Origin: Methylophilus glucosoxydans
GTDB taxonomy: Bacteria > Pseudomonadota > Gammaproteobacteria > Burkholderiales > Methylophilaceae
Length of the DNA: 64,000 bases
Assembly (NCBI RefSeq): GCF_042676145.1
Contig: NZ_JBHTJW010000002.1
Coordinates: forward strand, 1,178,001 to 1,242,000
Reading direction: 5' to 3'
Every line of letters begins with the position of its first letter. Position 1 is the stretch's first letter. Positions 52,406 to 60,280 of this stretch are shown here, one piece after another. A model generated the notes under the pieces. That model saw only the letters and a list, made by a program, of their open reading frames with translations, made no database searches and was not told the origin of the DNA. The position numbers were made by a program, and so were the translations under genes.

Positions 52406-53185
52406 CTAGCTTGGCCTGCGGGCGCCATTGCTCAGCCCGGTTTTGGCTACCGCTTGTGCCCGGCAAGAAACATCCAGTTTCTGGAAAATGCGTTTGAGAT
52501 GGTTTTTGACCGTATTGGCACTGATATTCAGAATCATGCCTATCTCCAGATTGGTTTTGCCACTGCGCACCCAATGCAGAATCTCCTGCTCTCGGTCTGA
52601 TAACCCGCCTTGCGCCATGCTGTCCAGCAGGTCCTCGTCTTTAATCACCGGTTTCAGGTGTCCAATACGGCGGATCGCCGCATCCAGGTGCGGCATGATC
52701 ATGCCCAGCATCTGGTCTGGGACATGAAATTCTTTGGTACGGTCAAAAAACACATAAATACAGTCTGACTTGCCACGGGTATCGCGTACGCCGTATACCA
52801 TGAGCGAATGCATTTTTATCAACTGTTGCGTGAACGGGTTGGGTGACTGTGCATGAATGCCCGTGGCATCAAAACGGTTAATCACAAACCATTTTTCATC
52901 GTTTTCTACCCAGCGTTTGTACAGGTTGCACATCAGGTAGTTCACAATGGCAGAGTCTTCCAGCAAGCGTTGGGTGGACATTTCCGGGAGGGCAGAAGAG
53001 ACATCAAAATGCAGTTCACCGGTGCTGAAGTCGCCCCACGCTGCCAATAGTGCATCATGTCGCATCAGCGGATGAATATCTTGTTTCAGCCATTGAAAGA
53101 ATTCAATATGCCGTTTAATCGCATATGATTTCTGTATGGCTTGCAAAATGCCTTCCCAGTGGGTTTGTTTTTTTTGTACCAGCAT
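52406..53185 (-). CDS. epsA: EpsA-type LuxR-family transcriptional regulator
   Basis: The 259-residue regulator has a C-terminal LuxR helix-turn-helix (LSDREQEILHWVRSGKTNLE then ISANTVKNHLKRIFQKLDV) and an N-terminal sensory region of about 190 residues without phosphoacceptor motif. It resembles EpsA, an activator of exopolysaccharide genes in methylotrophic Methylobacillus and found with exosortase/PEP-CTERM clusters. No eps genes are adjacent. GAGG precedes the ATG. The two PEP-CTERM proteins at 41.3 and 44.4 kb are possible targets. Confidence 0.82.
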   Translation of the reverse strand: MLVQKKQTHWEGILQAIQKSYAIKRHIEFFQWLKQDIHPLMRHDALLAAWGDFSTGELHFDVSSALPEMSTQRLLEDSAIVNYLMCNLYKRWVENDEKWFVINRFDATGIHAQSPNPFTQQLIKMHSLMVYGVRDTRGKSDCIYVFFDRTKEFHVPDQMLGMIMPHLDAAIRRIGHLKPVIKDEDLLDSMAQGGLSDREQEILHWVRSGKTNLEIGMILNISANTVKNHLKRIFQKLDVSCRAQAVAKTGLSNGARRPS

Positions 53186-53232
53186 GCAATGACCTCAAAC
53201 GGTAATGAGCAGGGCAGCATTGCCCGATGTTT

Positions 53233-53279
53233 CATGGTTTAAGGGTTTTACGGCATAGGCTGGCAATTCTTTAACCATG
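53233..53279. promoter_or_regulatory. Inverted repeat upstream of epsA, candidate operator
   Basis: CATGGTTTAAG (53233-53243) is repeated inverted, with one mismatch, as CTTTAACCATG (53269-53279). It lies in the divergent region between epsA and the small membrane protein gene, where an autoregulatory site would be expected. Confidence 0.4.
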
Positions 53280-53417
53280 CATGGGGGAATCCTTGCAAAG
53301 TGCGCACTTGATATGGCGCAAGGGTTGAACGATTTGGCCACATCGCTTTCCTACTACTTGGGGCCTTAAGGTAAAATAAGGCTGGTGTGATGAGATGGCT
53401 TTAAGGTCCAGACATTC

Positions 53418-53750
53418 ATGGGTATTCTGAAAAAACTTCCTGGTGGCGTGCGTTACCCTAGCTATAAAGAATGGCAGCTGCTCAAGAAACTGCCTAAATG
53501 GTGGCTATTGGGGAGCGTGGTGTTTGCTGCCCCCATTGCTTATGACTGGTGGCAGTCAGGTGATTTGCTGGCTCATGACCTGGAACGCAACTCCATGTTT
53601 TTGGGCTTGCTGTTTACCTTCTGGTTCTTTATCGGTGCCGCCATGATAGGCCTGATCGTGATCATTATCATGAAGGGGCCTGGCTACGTCGCTGACCCTT
53701 ATTACCTGCCAAAAGAAGACAAATCCCTAGAGAATCCGCCTAAAACATAA
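53418..53750 (+). CDS. Unknown two-span inner-membrane protein
   Basis: The 110-residue protein has two hydrophobic segments (about 28-44 and 60-85), a basic N-terminus and a polar C-terminus. No signal peptide cleavage site or catalytic motif is seen. The sequence ADPYYLPKEDKSLENPP at the C-terminus may be a cytoplasmic tail. It lies just upstream of the rpsF promoter. I do not recognise it. Confidence 0.75.
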   Translation: MGILKKLPGGVRYPSYKEWQLLKKLPKWWLLGSVVFAAPIAYDWWQSGDLLAHDLERNSMFLGLLFTFWFFIGAAMIGLIVIIIMKGPGYVADPYYLPKEDKSLENPPKT

Positions 53751-53757
53751 TCGGTTC

Positions 53758-53787
53758 TTGATCAATCCTTCAAAAAGGGTTTATAAT
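53758..53787 (+). promoter_or_regulatory. Promoter of the rpsF operon
   Basis: TTGATC (53758-53763) and a perfect TATAAT (53782-53787) are 18 bases apart. The transcript would begin near 53794, giving a 76-base leader before rpsF. Confidence 0.75.
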
Positions 53788-53805
53788 CGCGTGCTTTGCA
53801 ACCTT

Positions 53806-53849
53806 GCCACACTTTGATCAGGCATTCTTAAGTTTGATCCGAAGGTGGC
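53806..53849 (+). promoter_or_regulatory. Candidate S6:S18-binding leader motif of rpsF operon
   Basis: GCCAC (53806-53810) pairs with GTGGC (53845-53849), and ACTT (53811-53814) with AAGT (53830-53833). On the 3' side an asymmetric loop contains CCG (53839-53841). This matches the known layout of the S6:S18 autoregulatory RNA, in which a bulged CCG mimics the ribosomal binding site. The operon downstream encodes both S6 and S18. Confidence 0.6.
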
Positions 53850-53869
53850 TTTAACCATAAGGAAATCTC

Positions 53870-54244
53870 ATGCGACACTATGAAATCGTGTTTATTGTTC
53901 ACCCTGACCAGAGTGAACAAGTGCCTGCGATGATTGAGCGTTACCGCGCACAAATCACAGGTAATGGCGGCAACATCCACCGTCTGGAAGACTGGGGCCG
54001 TCGTCAACTTGCCTATCCAATCCAAAAAGTACACAAAGCACACTACGTGTTGATGAACATCGAGTGCAGCCAAGAAGTGCTGGAAGAGTTGGAGCATGGC
54101 TTCAAATTTAATGATGCTGTATTACGTCACCTGACCATCGCGACGAAAACAGCGGTCACCGCACCAAGCCCAATGATGAAAGAGGAAAAATCCAAAACCA
54201 TCGTTGGTGACGCACCTGCTGCTAGCACAGAGGCGGCTGCTTAA
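53870..54244 (+). CDS. rpsF: 30S ribosomal protein S6
   Basis: The 124-residue protein starts MRHYEIVFIVHPDQSEQVP and has GGNIHRLEDWGRRQLAYPI, the S6 signature. An acidic, alanine-rich C-terminal tail follows. S6 pairs with S18 in the 30S platform. AAGGAAATCTC precedes the ATG. It is first in rpsF-priB-rpsR-rplI. Confidence 0.98.
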   Translation: MRHYEIVFIVHPDQSEQVPAMIERYRAQITGNGGNIHRLEDWGRRQLAYPIQKVHKAHYVLMNIECSQEVLEELEHGFKFNDAVLRHLTIATKTAVTAPSPMMKEEKSKTIVGDAPAASTEAAA

Positions 54245-54249
54245 GTGTT

Positions 54250-54540
54250 GTGAATACGCTGGTGATTGCAGCGACGGTTCAAGCAGTTGAAACGTTGCGA
54301 TACACACCGGCGGGCTTGCCCTTGTTGCGATTGCAATTGCAACATGATTCAGAGCAGCTAGAGGCTGGGATGAATCGGAAGGTACAGTGTCAGTTACCCG
54401 CAGTGATTATTGGTGAAAAAGCCAATCTGCCATTGCAAAGCGGCGATCAGATCAAAGTGAAGGGTTTTCTGGCACAGCGCAGTGCAAAAAGCACACAAGT
54501 GGTACTGCACATACAAGAGTTACAGCGAATACAGTATTAA
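54250..54540 (+). CDS. priB: Primosomal replication protein N
   Basis: The 96-residue OB-fold single-strand-binding protein helps PriA restart replication forks. The position between rpsF and rpsR is diagnostic. RYTPAGLPLLRLQLQHDSEQ and GDQIKVKGFLAQRSAKSTQVVLHI match the family. The start is GTG at 54250, five bases after rpsF. Confidence 0.9.
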   Translation: MNTLVIAATVQAVETLRYTPAGLPLLRLQLQHDSEQLEAGMNRKVQCQLPAVIIGEKANLPLQSGDQIKVKGFLAQRSAKSTQVVLHIQELQRIQY

Positions 54541-54559
54541 AGAATTTAAGGAGTTTCAC

Positions 54560-54793
54560 ATGGCAAGAGATATGTACAAACGTCGCCGTTACTGCCGTTT
54601 TAGCGCAGAAGGCATCAAAGAAGTTGACTACAAAGACGTAGATCTGTTGAAAGATTTCGTTTCTGAAAACTTCAAAATCATCCCAGCCCGTATGACTGGT
54701 ACCAAGGCTAAATACCAACGTCAATTGACAACCGCGGTAAAACGCGCACGTTTCCTGGCGCTGATGCCTTACACAGACAAACACCCAGGTTAA
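54560..54793 (+). CDS. rpsR: 30S ribosomal protein S18
   Basis: The 77-residue protein reads MARDMYKRRRYCRFSAEGIK, with YKDVDLLKDFVSENFKIIPARMTGT as the S18 signature. I chose ATG at 54560 because AAGGAG lies seven bases before it. The open frame extends upstream into priB. The single cysteine (residue 12) is compatible with an ordinary C-minus S18. Confidence 0.98.
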   Translation: MARDMYKRRRYCRFSAEGIKEVDYKDVDLLKDFVSENFKIIPARMTGTKAKYQRQLTTAVKRARFLALMPYTDKHPG

Positions 54794-54814
54794 TCGGCGG
54801 CTTAGGAGAACAAC

Positions 54815-55264
54815 ATGCAAGTAATCTTATTGGAAAAAGTAGCAAACCTGGGTTCCCTGGGTGACGTGGTTAAAGTGAAAGACGGTTACGGCCGCAACTT
54901 TCTGATCCCACAAGGTAAAGCAAAACGCGCGACCGAAGCGAACAAGGCAGTGTTTGCTGCTCAGCGTGCCGAGTTAGAAAAACAACAGGCAGACCTGTTG
55001 GCCGCAGCGCAAGCGCGTGGCGAAAAACTGGCTGGTTTTGTACTGACAGTCGCTCAAAAAGCGGGTGTGGATGGCCGTCTGTTCGGTTCCGTGACTAACA
55101 TGGACATCGCTGAAGGCTTGCAAGCACAAGGCCACGAAGTGAAAAAAGCTGAAGTGCGCCTGCCAAACGGCCCACTTAAGACCATTGGTGATTTCGCTGT
55201 GAGCGTGGCATTGCACCACGACGTAGTGGTAGATATCACTGTGACTGTGACGCCAGAAGCCTAA
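54815..55264 (+). CDS. rplI: 50S ribosomal protein L9
   Basis: The 149-residue protein starts MQVILLEKVANLGSLGDVVK and has the connector helix (about 40-75) and the C-terminal RNA-binding domain with GRLFGSVTN. L9 helps keep the reading frame. TTAGGAGAAC precedes the ATG. It ends the operon before a UUCG-capped terminator. Confidence 0.98.
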   Translation: MQVILLEKVANLGSLGDVVKVKDGYGRNFLIPQGKAKRATEANKAVFAAQRAELEKQQADLLAAAQARGEKLAGFVLTVAQKAGVDGRLFGSVTNMDIAEGLQAQGHEVKKAEVRLPNGPLKTIGDFAVSVALHHDVVVDITVTVTPEA

Positions 55265-55288
55265 TCAGGCATCTGCATGCATGACAAG

Positions 55289-55312
55289 AAAAGGCTACTT
55301 CGGTAGCCTTTT
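55289..55312 (+). terminator. Terminator after rplI
   Basis: AAAAGGCTAC and GTAGCCTTTT pair around the very stable tetraloop TTCG, and a T-run with a further T-block follows. Confidence 0.93.
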
Positions 55313-55320
55313 TGCTTTTT

Positions 55321-55400
55321 TGCCACAAAGCGTTATTTGATAACGTACCAATAAAGTACATGAGGTTTTTCTCTATCTCCTCTGCGATCTCTGTGGCTAA
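55321..55400. repeat. Remnant of an AACCACAGAG-type intergenic repeat
   Basis: CTCTGCGATCTCTGTGGCTAAAG (about 55380-55402) resembles, in inverted orientation, the CCACAGAG repeats at 34621-34650. The left end has TTGCCACAAAG. No ORF is supported in 55265-55468. Confidence 0.35.
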
Positions 55401-55456
55401 AGTATTTTTAATCTTTCATCTGTTCTGAAACCCAAAAATGCCAGTCAGCTTTTCGG

Positions 55457-55462
55457 TATAAT
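55457..55462 (+). promoter_or_regulatory. -10 box of dnaB positioned for a leaderless transcript
   Basis: TATAAT ends seven bases before the A of the dnaB ATG, so transcription would start on the start codon. No ribosome binding site lies between, and no clear -35 box is seen. Confidence 0.5.
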
Positions 55463-55468
55463 CGCCAG

Positions 55469-56851
55469 ATGGCTGATGAACAACTCGAATTCTTAAAACT
55501 CCCTCCACATTCCATTGAAGCTGAGCAGTCCGTGCTGGGCGGCCTGTTGCTGGATAACGAAGCGCTGGACAAGATTGCCGATATTCTGGCCCCTCAGGAT
55601 TTCTACCAGCATGACCATAAATTGATTTATGAACATATCGCACGGCTGATTGAGCGCAACCAGCCAGCCGATATTGTGACGGTTGCTGAATCGCTTGAAA
55701 ACAGTGGTGAGTTGACCACGGTTGGTGGTGTGGCTTATCTGGGTGCGCTGGCGCAAAATACGCCCACTGCTGCCAATATCCGCCGCTATGCAGAAATTGT
55801 GCATGAGCGCTTTGTCATGCGCCAACTGGTTGCAGTGGGCACTGATATTGCCGAAAGTGCTTACCAACCGAATGGTCGCGATGCACAGCAGTTACTGGAT
55901 GAAGCCGAAGCCAAGATTTTCCAGATTGCCGAAGGCGGTAACCGCAAGAGCCAGGGCTTTTTGGGCATGCAAGTGCTTTTGCCACAAGTGGCTGACCGCA
56001 TTGACTACCTGTACTCACGCGAAAATCATTCTGATGTGACGGGGATCCCCACCGGCTTTACCGATCTTGACTCGATGACTTCAGGCCTGCAAGGCGGTGA
56101 CATGGTGATTATTGCCGGTCGTCCGTCCATGGGTAAAACCGCGTTTGCAATTAATATTGCTGAGAATGTCGCGCTTGAGACCAATAAAGCGGTCGCTATT
56201 TTCTCGATGGAGATGGGGGCAACACAGCTGACCACGCGTATGATCGGCTCAATTGGCCGCCTCGACCAGCACAAGATGCGTAACGGTAACCTTGAGGATG
56301 AGGACTGGGAAAAGCTCACCACCGCGCTGGGTAAATTGAACGAGGCGCCGATTTATATTGATGAAGGGGCCGGTTTAAGCAGCTTTGACGTGCGGGCGCG
56401 TGCCCGTCGCTTGCATCGGCAAACAGGCGAACTTGGTCTGATTGTGATCGACTATTTGCAATTGATGAGCTCGCCAGCCGGCCGTCAGGGCGAAAACCGT
56501 GCAACTGAGATTTCAGAAATTTCACGTTCGCTGAAGGCGCTGGCCAAAGAACTCAATGTGCCGCTGATTGCGATTTCGCAGCTTAACCGTAGCGTGGACC
56601 AACGGCCAGACAAACGCCCGGTGATGAGTGACTTGCGCGAATCCGGCGCGATTGAACAGGATGCTGACTTGATCATGTTCGTGTATCGCGATGAGTATTA
56701 CAACCCGGACAGTGCTGAAAAAGGCACGGCCGAGATTATTATCGCCAAACAGCGTAACGGCCCGATTGGCCGGGTGCGCTTGACCTTTATGGGTGCGCAT
56801 ACGCGTTTTGCCGACTATGCGAACGCGGCCTACATGCCGGACGAGTATTAA
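55469..56851 (+). CDS. dnaB: Replicative DNA helicase
   Basis: The 460-residue hexameric helicase unwinds DNA at the fork. The N-terminal helical domain (PPHSIEAEQSVLGGLLLDN) precedes the RecA-like domain. Walker A is GRPSMGKTAF near residue 215, Walker B is LIVIDYLQLM near 325, and the arginine-finger region follows. ATG at 55469 matches the family start. Its stop shares one base with the alr start. No intein is present. Confidence 0.97.
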   Translation: MADEQLEFLKLPPHSIEAEQSVLGGLLLDNEALDKIADILAPQDFYQHDHKLIYEHIARLIERNQPADIVTVAESLENSGELTTVGGVAYLGALAQNTPTAANIRRYAEIVHERFVMRQLVAVGTDIAESAYQPNGRDAQQLLDEAEAKIFQIAEGGNRKSQGFLGMQVLLPQVADRIDYLYSRENHSDVTGIPTGFTDLDSMTSGLQGGDMVIIAGRPSMGKTAFAINIAENVALETNKAVAIFSMEMGATQLTTRMIGSIGRLDQHKMRNGNLEDEDWEKLTTALGKLNEAPIYIDEGAGLSSFDVRARARRLHRQTGELGLIVIDYLQLMSSPAGRQGENRATEISEISRSLKALAKELNVPLIAISQLNRSVDQRPDKRPVMSDLRESGAIEQDADLIMFVYRDEYYNPDSAEKGTAEIIIAKQRNGPIGRVRLTFMGAHTRFADYANAAYMPDEY

Positions 56852-57918
56852 TGCGTCCGATTGTTGCTCATCTGTCTTTAGCTGCGCTTAGACACAATCT
56901 GGCGCAGGTCAAACGTTACGCGCCAGCGGCCAAGATCATCTCCGTTGTCAAAGCCAATGCTTATGGTCACGGTTTGCTGAATGCGGCACAAGGGCTCAGC
57001 GAAACAGATGCTTTCGCTGTGCTCAATCCTAGTGAAGCCATCGCTTTGCGTGAAGCGGGTTATACGCAGCCCATATTGTTACTTGAAGGGGTGTTTGCGC
57101 CCGAGCAATTGCTTGAAGTCGACAGATACCGGCTGGATATTGTCGTGCACCAGGTGCAGCAGATTGCCTGGTTGCAGCAGGCCGCGTTGAGTGCCCCCAT
57201 TCGAGTGTTTCTCAAGCTGGATAGCGGCATGCACAGGCTTGGCTTGTCGCCAGTAGAGTATCCGCAGGCGTTAGCTGCTCTTGCTGCATGCGCCAATGTG
57301 CGCGAGATCGTCATGATGACGCATTTTGCCAATGCGGATATTGTAGATGGCGTTGAGCAGGCCATGACCACCGTGGAGGCGGTCATGGCCAATCAGCCTT
57401 ATGCGCGCTCCCTGGCGAATTCGGCTGCCGTGATTCAGCAGCCGCAAACCCATGCCGATTGGGTGCGCCCAGGGATCATGTTGTATGGTGCCTCGCCGAT
57501 TGCCGACCAGCATGCTTCCATGCTGGGCCTGAAACCTGTCATGACCTTGCAGTCCGCTATTATCGCCTTGCAGTCAATTCAGGCCGGGGAGAGTGTTGGT
57601 TATGGCAGCTTGTTTACTGCAGATCAGCCGACCAAGGTCGGCATTGTCGCTTGTGGTTACGCCGACGGCTATCCCCGACATGCGCCAACAGGGACGCCGA
57701 TTGCCGTTAATGGTCAATTGACTCGTACGCTGGGGCGCGTGTCTATGGATATGCTGGCGGTAGATGTCACTGATATCCCTGACGCAACCGTTGGCAGCAT
57801 TGTGGAGTTATGGGGTGAGCAAGTCCCTGTAGATGAGGTTGCGCAAGCAGCGGGGACCATAGGCTATGAATTATTGTGTGCGGTCACCGCCAGGGTCCCG
57901 TTCAAGCACTATGGCTAA
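56851..57918 (+). CDS. alr: Alanine racemase
   Basis: The 355-residue PLP enzyme makes D-alanine for peptidoglycan. VVKANAYGHG holds the PLP lysine (34), and SVGYGSLF near residue 250 the catalytic tyrosine. RPGIMLYGASP is another conserved block. Its start overlaps the dnaB stop by one base, and radA begins inside its last codons. Cytosolic dimer in the family. Confidence 0.96.
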   Translation: MRPIVAHLSLAALRHNLAQVKRYAPAAKIISVVKANAYGHGLLNAAQGLSETDAFAVLNPSEAIALREAGYTQPILLLEGVFAPEQLLEVDRYRLDIVVHQVQQIAWLQQAALSAPIRVFLKLDSGMHRLGLSPVEYPQALAALAACANVREIVMMTHFANADIVDGVEQAMTTVEAVMANQPYARSLANSAAVIQQPQTHADWVRPGIMLYGASPIADQHASMLGLKPVMTLQSAIIALQSIQAGESVGYGSLFTADQPTKVGIVACGYADGYPRHAPTGTPIAVNGQLTRTLGRVSMDMLAVDVTDIPDATVGSIVELWGEQVPVDEVAQAAGTIGYELLCAVTARVPFKHYG

Positions 57919-59272
57919 AGCAAAAACGCAATACAGCTGTACCGAGTGTGGGGCGGTCGAACCTAAATGGCAAGGCCAGTGCCCGAGCTGCCATGCCTGG
58001 AACACGCTGGTAGAGACGGTGCCGGAAGCGGCAACGACAACGACAAGCCGGTTTGCCAGTCTGGCGCCAACGGCCCAATTACAAAAACTGGCTGATGTTG
58101 AAGCGCAGGATGTGTCCCGTCAGGCGACCGGCATTACCGAGTTTGATCGGGTGCTGGGTGGCGGGCTGGTGGCGGGCGGTGTGGTGCTCATCGGTGGCGA
58201 TCCTGGCATTGGTAAATCGACCTTGTTGCTGCAAACCGTGTGCAAGGTTTCGCAATCGCTCAAAGCGTTTTATATCAGCGGTGAGGAGTCTGCGCAGCAA
58301 ATTGCCATGCGGGCACATCGCCTGGGGCTGGATGCGAGCCAGGTCGATGTGCTGGCGGAAATCAATCTCGAAAAAATCAGCCAGGTATTGCAGCAGCATC
58401 AGCCGGACGTGGTGGTGATAGACTCGATTCAGACCGTGTATTCCGAGGCTTTGCAGTCTGCACCAGGCTCGGTGGCGCAAGTGCGTGAATGTTCTGCGCA
58501 ACTCACTCGGGTGGCCAAGCAGCTTGGGATCAGCATGATTCTGGTCGGCCATGTGACCAAAGAAGGCTCGCTGGCGGGCCCGCGCGTGCTGGAGCACATT
58601 GTCGACAGCGTGCTGTACTTTGAGGGCGACCAGAATTCGAGTTTCAGGCTGATTCGCGCGTTTAAAAACCGGTTTGGTGCGGTCAATGAACTCGGTGTGT
58701 TTGCCATGACCGAAAAGGGGCTGCGCGAAGTCAGCAATCCTTCCGCCTTGTTTTTATCGCACCATGAATCGCCGGTGCCTGGCTCTTGTATCACGGTCAC
58801 GCAAGAAGGTACACGGCCTTTGCTGGTCGAAATCCAGGCGTTGGTGGATACGGCACATGCGCCCAATCCCAAGCGCTTGTGTGTGGGTCTGGAGCAGAAC
58901 CGGCTGGCTATGTTGCTGGCAGTGTTGCATCGACATGCAGGCGTGGCCTGTTATGACCAGGATGTGTTTATCAATGCCGTCGGTGGTGTCAAAATCAGTG
59001 AACCTGCGGTGGATCTGGCAGTGTTACTGGCGATTGTTTCATCGTTGAAAAACAAACCGTTGCCAAACAAGCTGATTGTCTTTGGTGAAGTGGGCTTGGC
59101 TGGCGAAGTGCGGCCCGTGCAGCGGGGCCAGGAACGTCTTAAGGAAGCTGCCAAACTGGGCTTTACCCATGCCATTATCCCCAAAGCAAATGCGCCCAAA
59201 GGCGGCATTGCCGGTATGCAGGTTGAGGCCGTGGATAGGCTGGAACAGGCCATAGACGTCATGCGTGCATAA
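57911..59272 (+). CDS. radA: DNA repair protein RadA
   Basis: The 453-residue protein helps branch migration in recombinational repair. The zinc finger CTECGAVEPKWQGQCPSC lies at residues 10-27, Walker A (GGDPGIGKST) near 97 and the RadA-specific KNRFG near 252. The C-terminal third is a Lon-like domain without protease residues. I chose ATG at 57911, which overlaps the alr stop by eight bases. An in-frame start 15 codons earlier lies within alr. Confidence 0.96.
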   Translation: MAKAKTQYSCTECGAVEPKWQGQCPSCHAWNTLVETVPEAATTTTSRFASLAPTAQLQKLADVEAQDVSRQATGITEFDRVLGGGLVAGGVVLIGGDPGIGKSTLLLQTVCKVSQSLKAFYISGEESAQQIAMRAHRLGLDASQVDVLAEINLEKISQVLQQHQPDVVVIDSIQTVYSEALQSAPGSVAQVRECSAQLTRVAKQLGISMILVGHVTKEGSLAGPRVLEHIVDSVLYFEGDQNSSFRLIRAFKNRFGAVNELGVFAMTEKGLREVSNPSALFLSHHESPVPGSCITVTQEGTRPLLVEIQALVDTAHAPNPKRLCVGLEQNRLAMLLAVLHRHAGVACYDQDVFINAVGGVKISEPAVDLAVLLAIVSSLKNKPLPNKLIVFGEVGLAGEVRPVQRGQERLKEAAKLGFTHAIIPKANAPKGGIAGMQVEAVDRLEQAIDVMRA

Positions 59273-59278
59273 AAAAAT

Positions 59279-59344
59279 GGCAACGATAGATGGGAGTCCT
59301 ATCGTTGCCTAAGGATGAGGTTGCCCAGAAGAGGGTAGGCAACC
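59279..59344 (-). terminator. Terminator hairpin with a second GGCAACC hairpin, convergent region after radA
   Basis: GGCAACGATAG (59279-59289) pairs with CTATCGTTGCC (59299-59309). Read on the minus strand it is followed by ATTTTTTT, so it ends the minus-strand gene at 59384-59695. A second hairpin GGTTGCC/GGCAACC lies at 59319-59344. Because both use GTTGCC/GGCAAC arms, alternative pairing between them is possible. Confidence 0.65.
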
Positions 59345-59383
59345 ACAGGGAAGTCGGTTCACTCAAGCGGCTTGATGGCCGTG

Positions 59384-59695
59384 TCAAAAAAACTCGTTTT
59401 GATTCGGGTTATCTGTCTTTAATTTTTCTATATTTCTGGCTGTTCTTTGTTTTACAGACGGGTCACGCGCGAGTGGATCCTGGGTGAGTTGGTGTTGGCT
59501 CAGTTTCTCCTGGCAATCGCGCAAAGCCTGCTCGTTATCAGCCAAACGGATGCACTCTGCATGTTCGCCCAGTTGTTTGAGGATGCGTACTTTTTCCCCT
59601 GTCAGGTTTGCGTAATCTTCTGTCGGTAATATATCTGAAGCGAAGATTGACATGTGGACGAATAAGCCGGTGGCCATGACGGTCGCATATTTCAT
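59384..59695 (-). CDS. Unknown small secreted protein
   Basis: The 103-residue protein has a signal peptide of about 19 residues (MSIFAS-DILP). The mature part is charged and helical with two cysteines (in HAECIRLAD and RDCQEKL) spaced by about 13 residues, which could form a disulfide. No family is recognised. It is divergent from a lipoprotein gene across a repeat-rich region. Confidence 0.7.
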   Translation of the reverse strand: MKYATVMATGLFVHMSIFASDILPTEDYANLTGEKVRILKQLGEHAECIRLADNEQALRDCQEKLSQHQLTQDPLARDPSVKQRTARNIEKLKTDNPNQNEFF

Positions 59696-59771
59696 GCTTA
59701 ACTCCTTTCAATCAATGACATTGAAAACAGTATAAAAAACCCACTGGGTTATGTCAGTTACAAAGGCCGCG

Positions 59772-59918
59772 CATTTTGTAGGCATTTGTAGCGAGTTCGA
59801 TACAGAGCAGAGATCGCGTGCATCACCAATAATTTTAATTTATATAAACCAATAATTTTAATTTATATAAAAGTAATTGTCATAAAAATTTAATGCAACT
59901 ATTCCTACAAAATGTAGG
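59772..59918. promoter_or_regulatory. Repeat-rich divergent promoter region with CCTACAAAAT motif
   Basis: The motif CATTTTGTAGG occurs at 59772-59782, again shorter at 59783-59791, and inverted as the palindrome CCTACAAAATGTAGG at 59904-59918. Repeated sites flanking an AT-rich centre suggest an operator for both divergent genes. Nothing else is recognisable in 59696-59986 apart from the tandem repeat. Confidence 0.4.
59826..59871. repeat. Two exact tandem copies of a 23-bp AT-rich sequence
   Basis: The 23-base unit beginning CCAATAATTTTAATTTATAT at 59826 is repeated without change at 59849. It contains several TATA-like -10 candidates. Confidence 0.92.
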
Positions 59919-59986
59919 CCGAAATAAAGTCAGATTCACAAAAATATGACAATAAGATGACGATATGTATTAAAGGAGAAAAAATA

Positions 59987-60262
59987 ATGAAAAAAATCAT
60001 TTTTCTTTTGCCACTGTTAATGACGGCTTGTGCCAGTGTCAGCCCGCAGCAATATACAGGCAACAATGGTAAAACGGGCTATACCTTGACATGCAGTGAA
60101 TTCAACACGACCTGGGAGCAATGCCAGCGCAAGGCGGGTGAACAGTGTGCCGGGGGGTATGAGCTAGACAAACGTTTGTCTTACACCGAAACCTTCCCTG
60201 ATAGCGGTGATGGGATTTACAGACCAGCGAATAATCACCTGGCGGTGGTGTGTAAAGGCTAA
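59987..60262 (+). CDS. Small putative lipoprotein
   Basis: The 91-residue protein has a lipobox LMTAC with the lipidated cysteine at residue 15, after MKKIIFLLPL. The mature part has four more cysteines (in LTCSEF, EQCQRK, EQCAGG, VVCKG), which may make two disulfides. AAAGGAG precedes the ATG at 59987 by eight bases. No functional family is recognised. Confidence 0.78.
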   Translation: MKKIIFLLPLLMTACASVSPQQYTGNNGKTGYTLTCSEFNTTWEQCQRKAGEQCAGGYELDKRLSYTETFPDSGDGIYRPANNHLAVVCKG

Positions 60263-60280
60263 TCGCCTGTCTTGGCGCTG

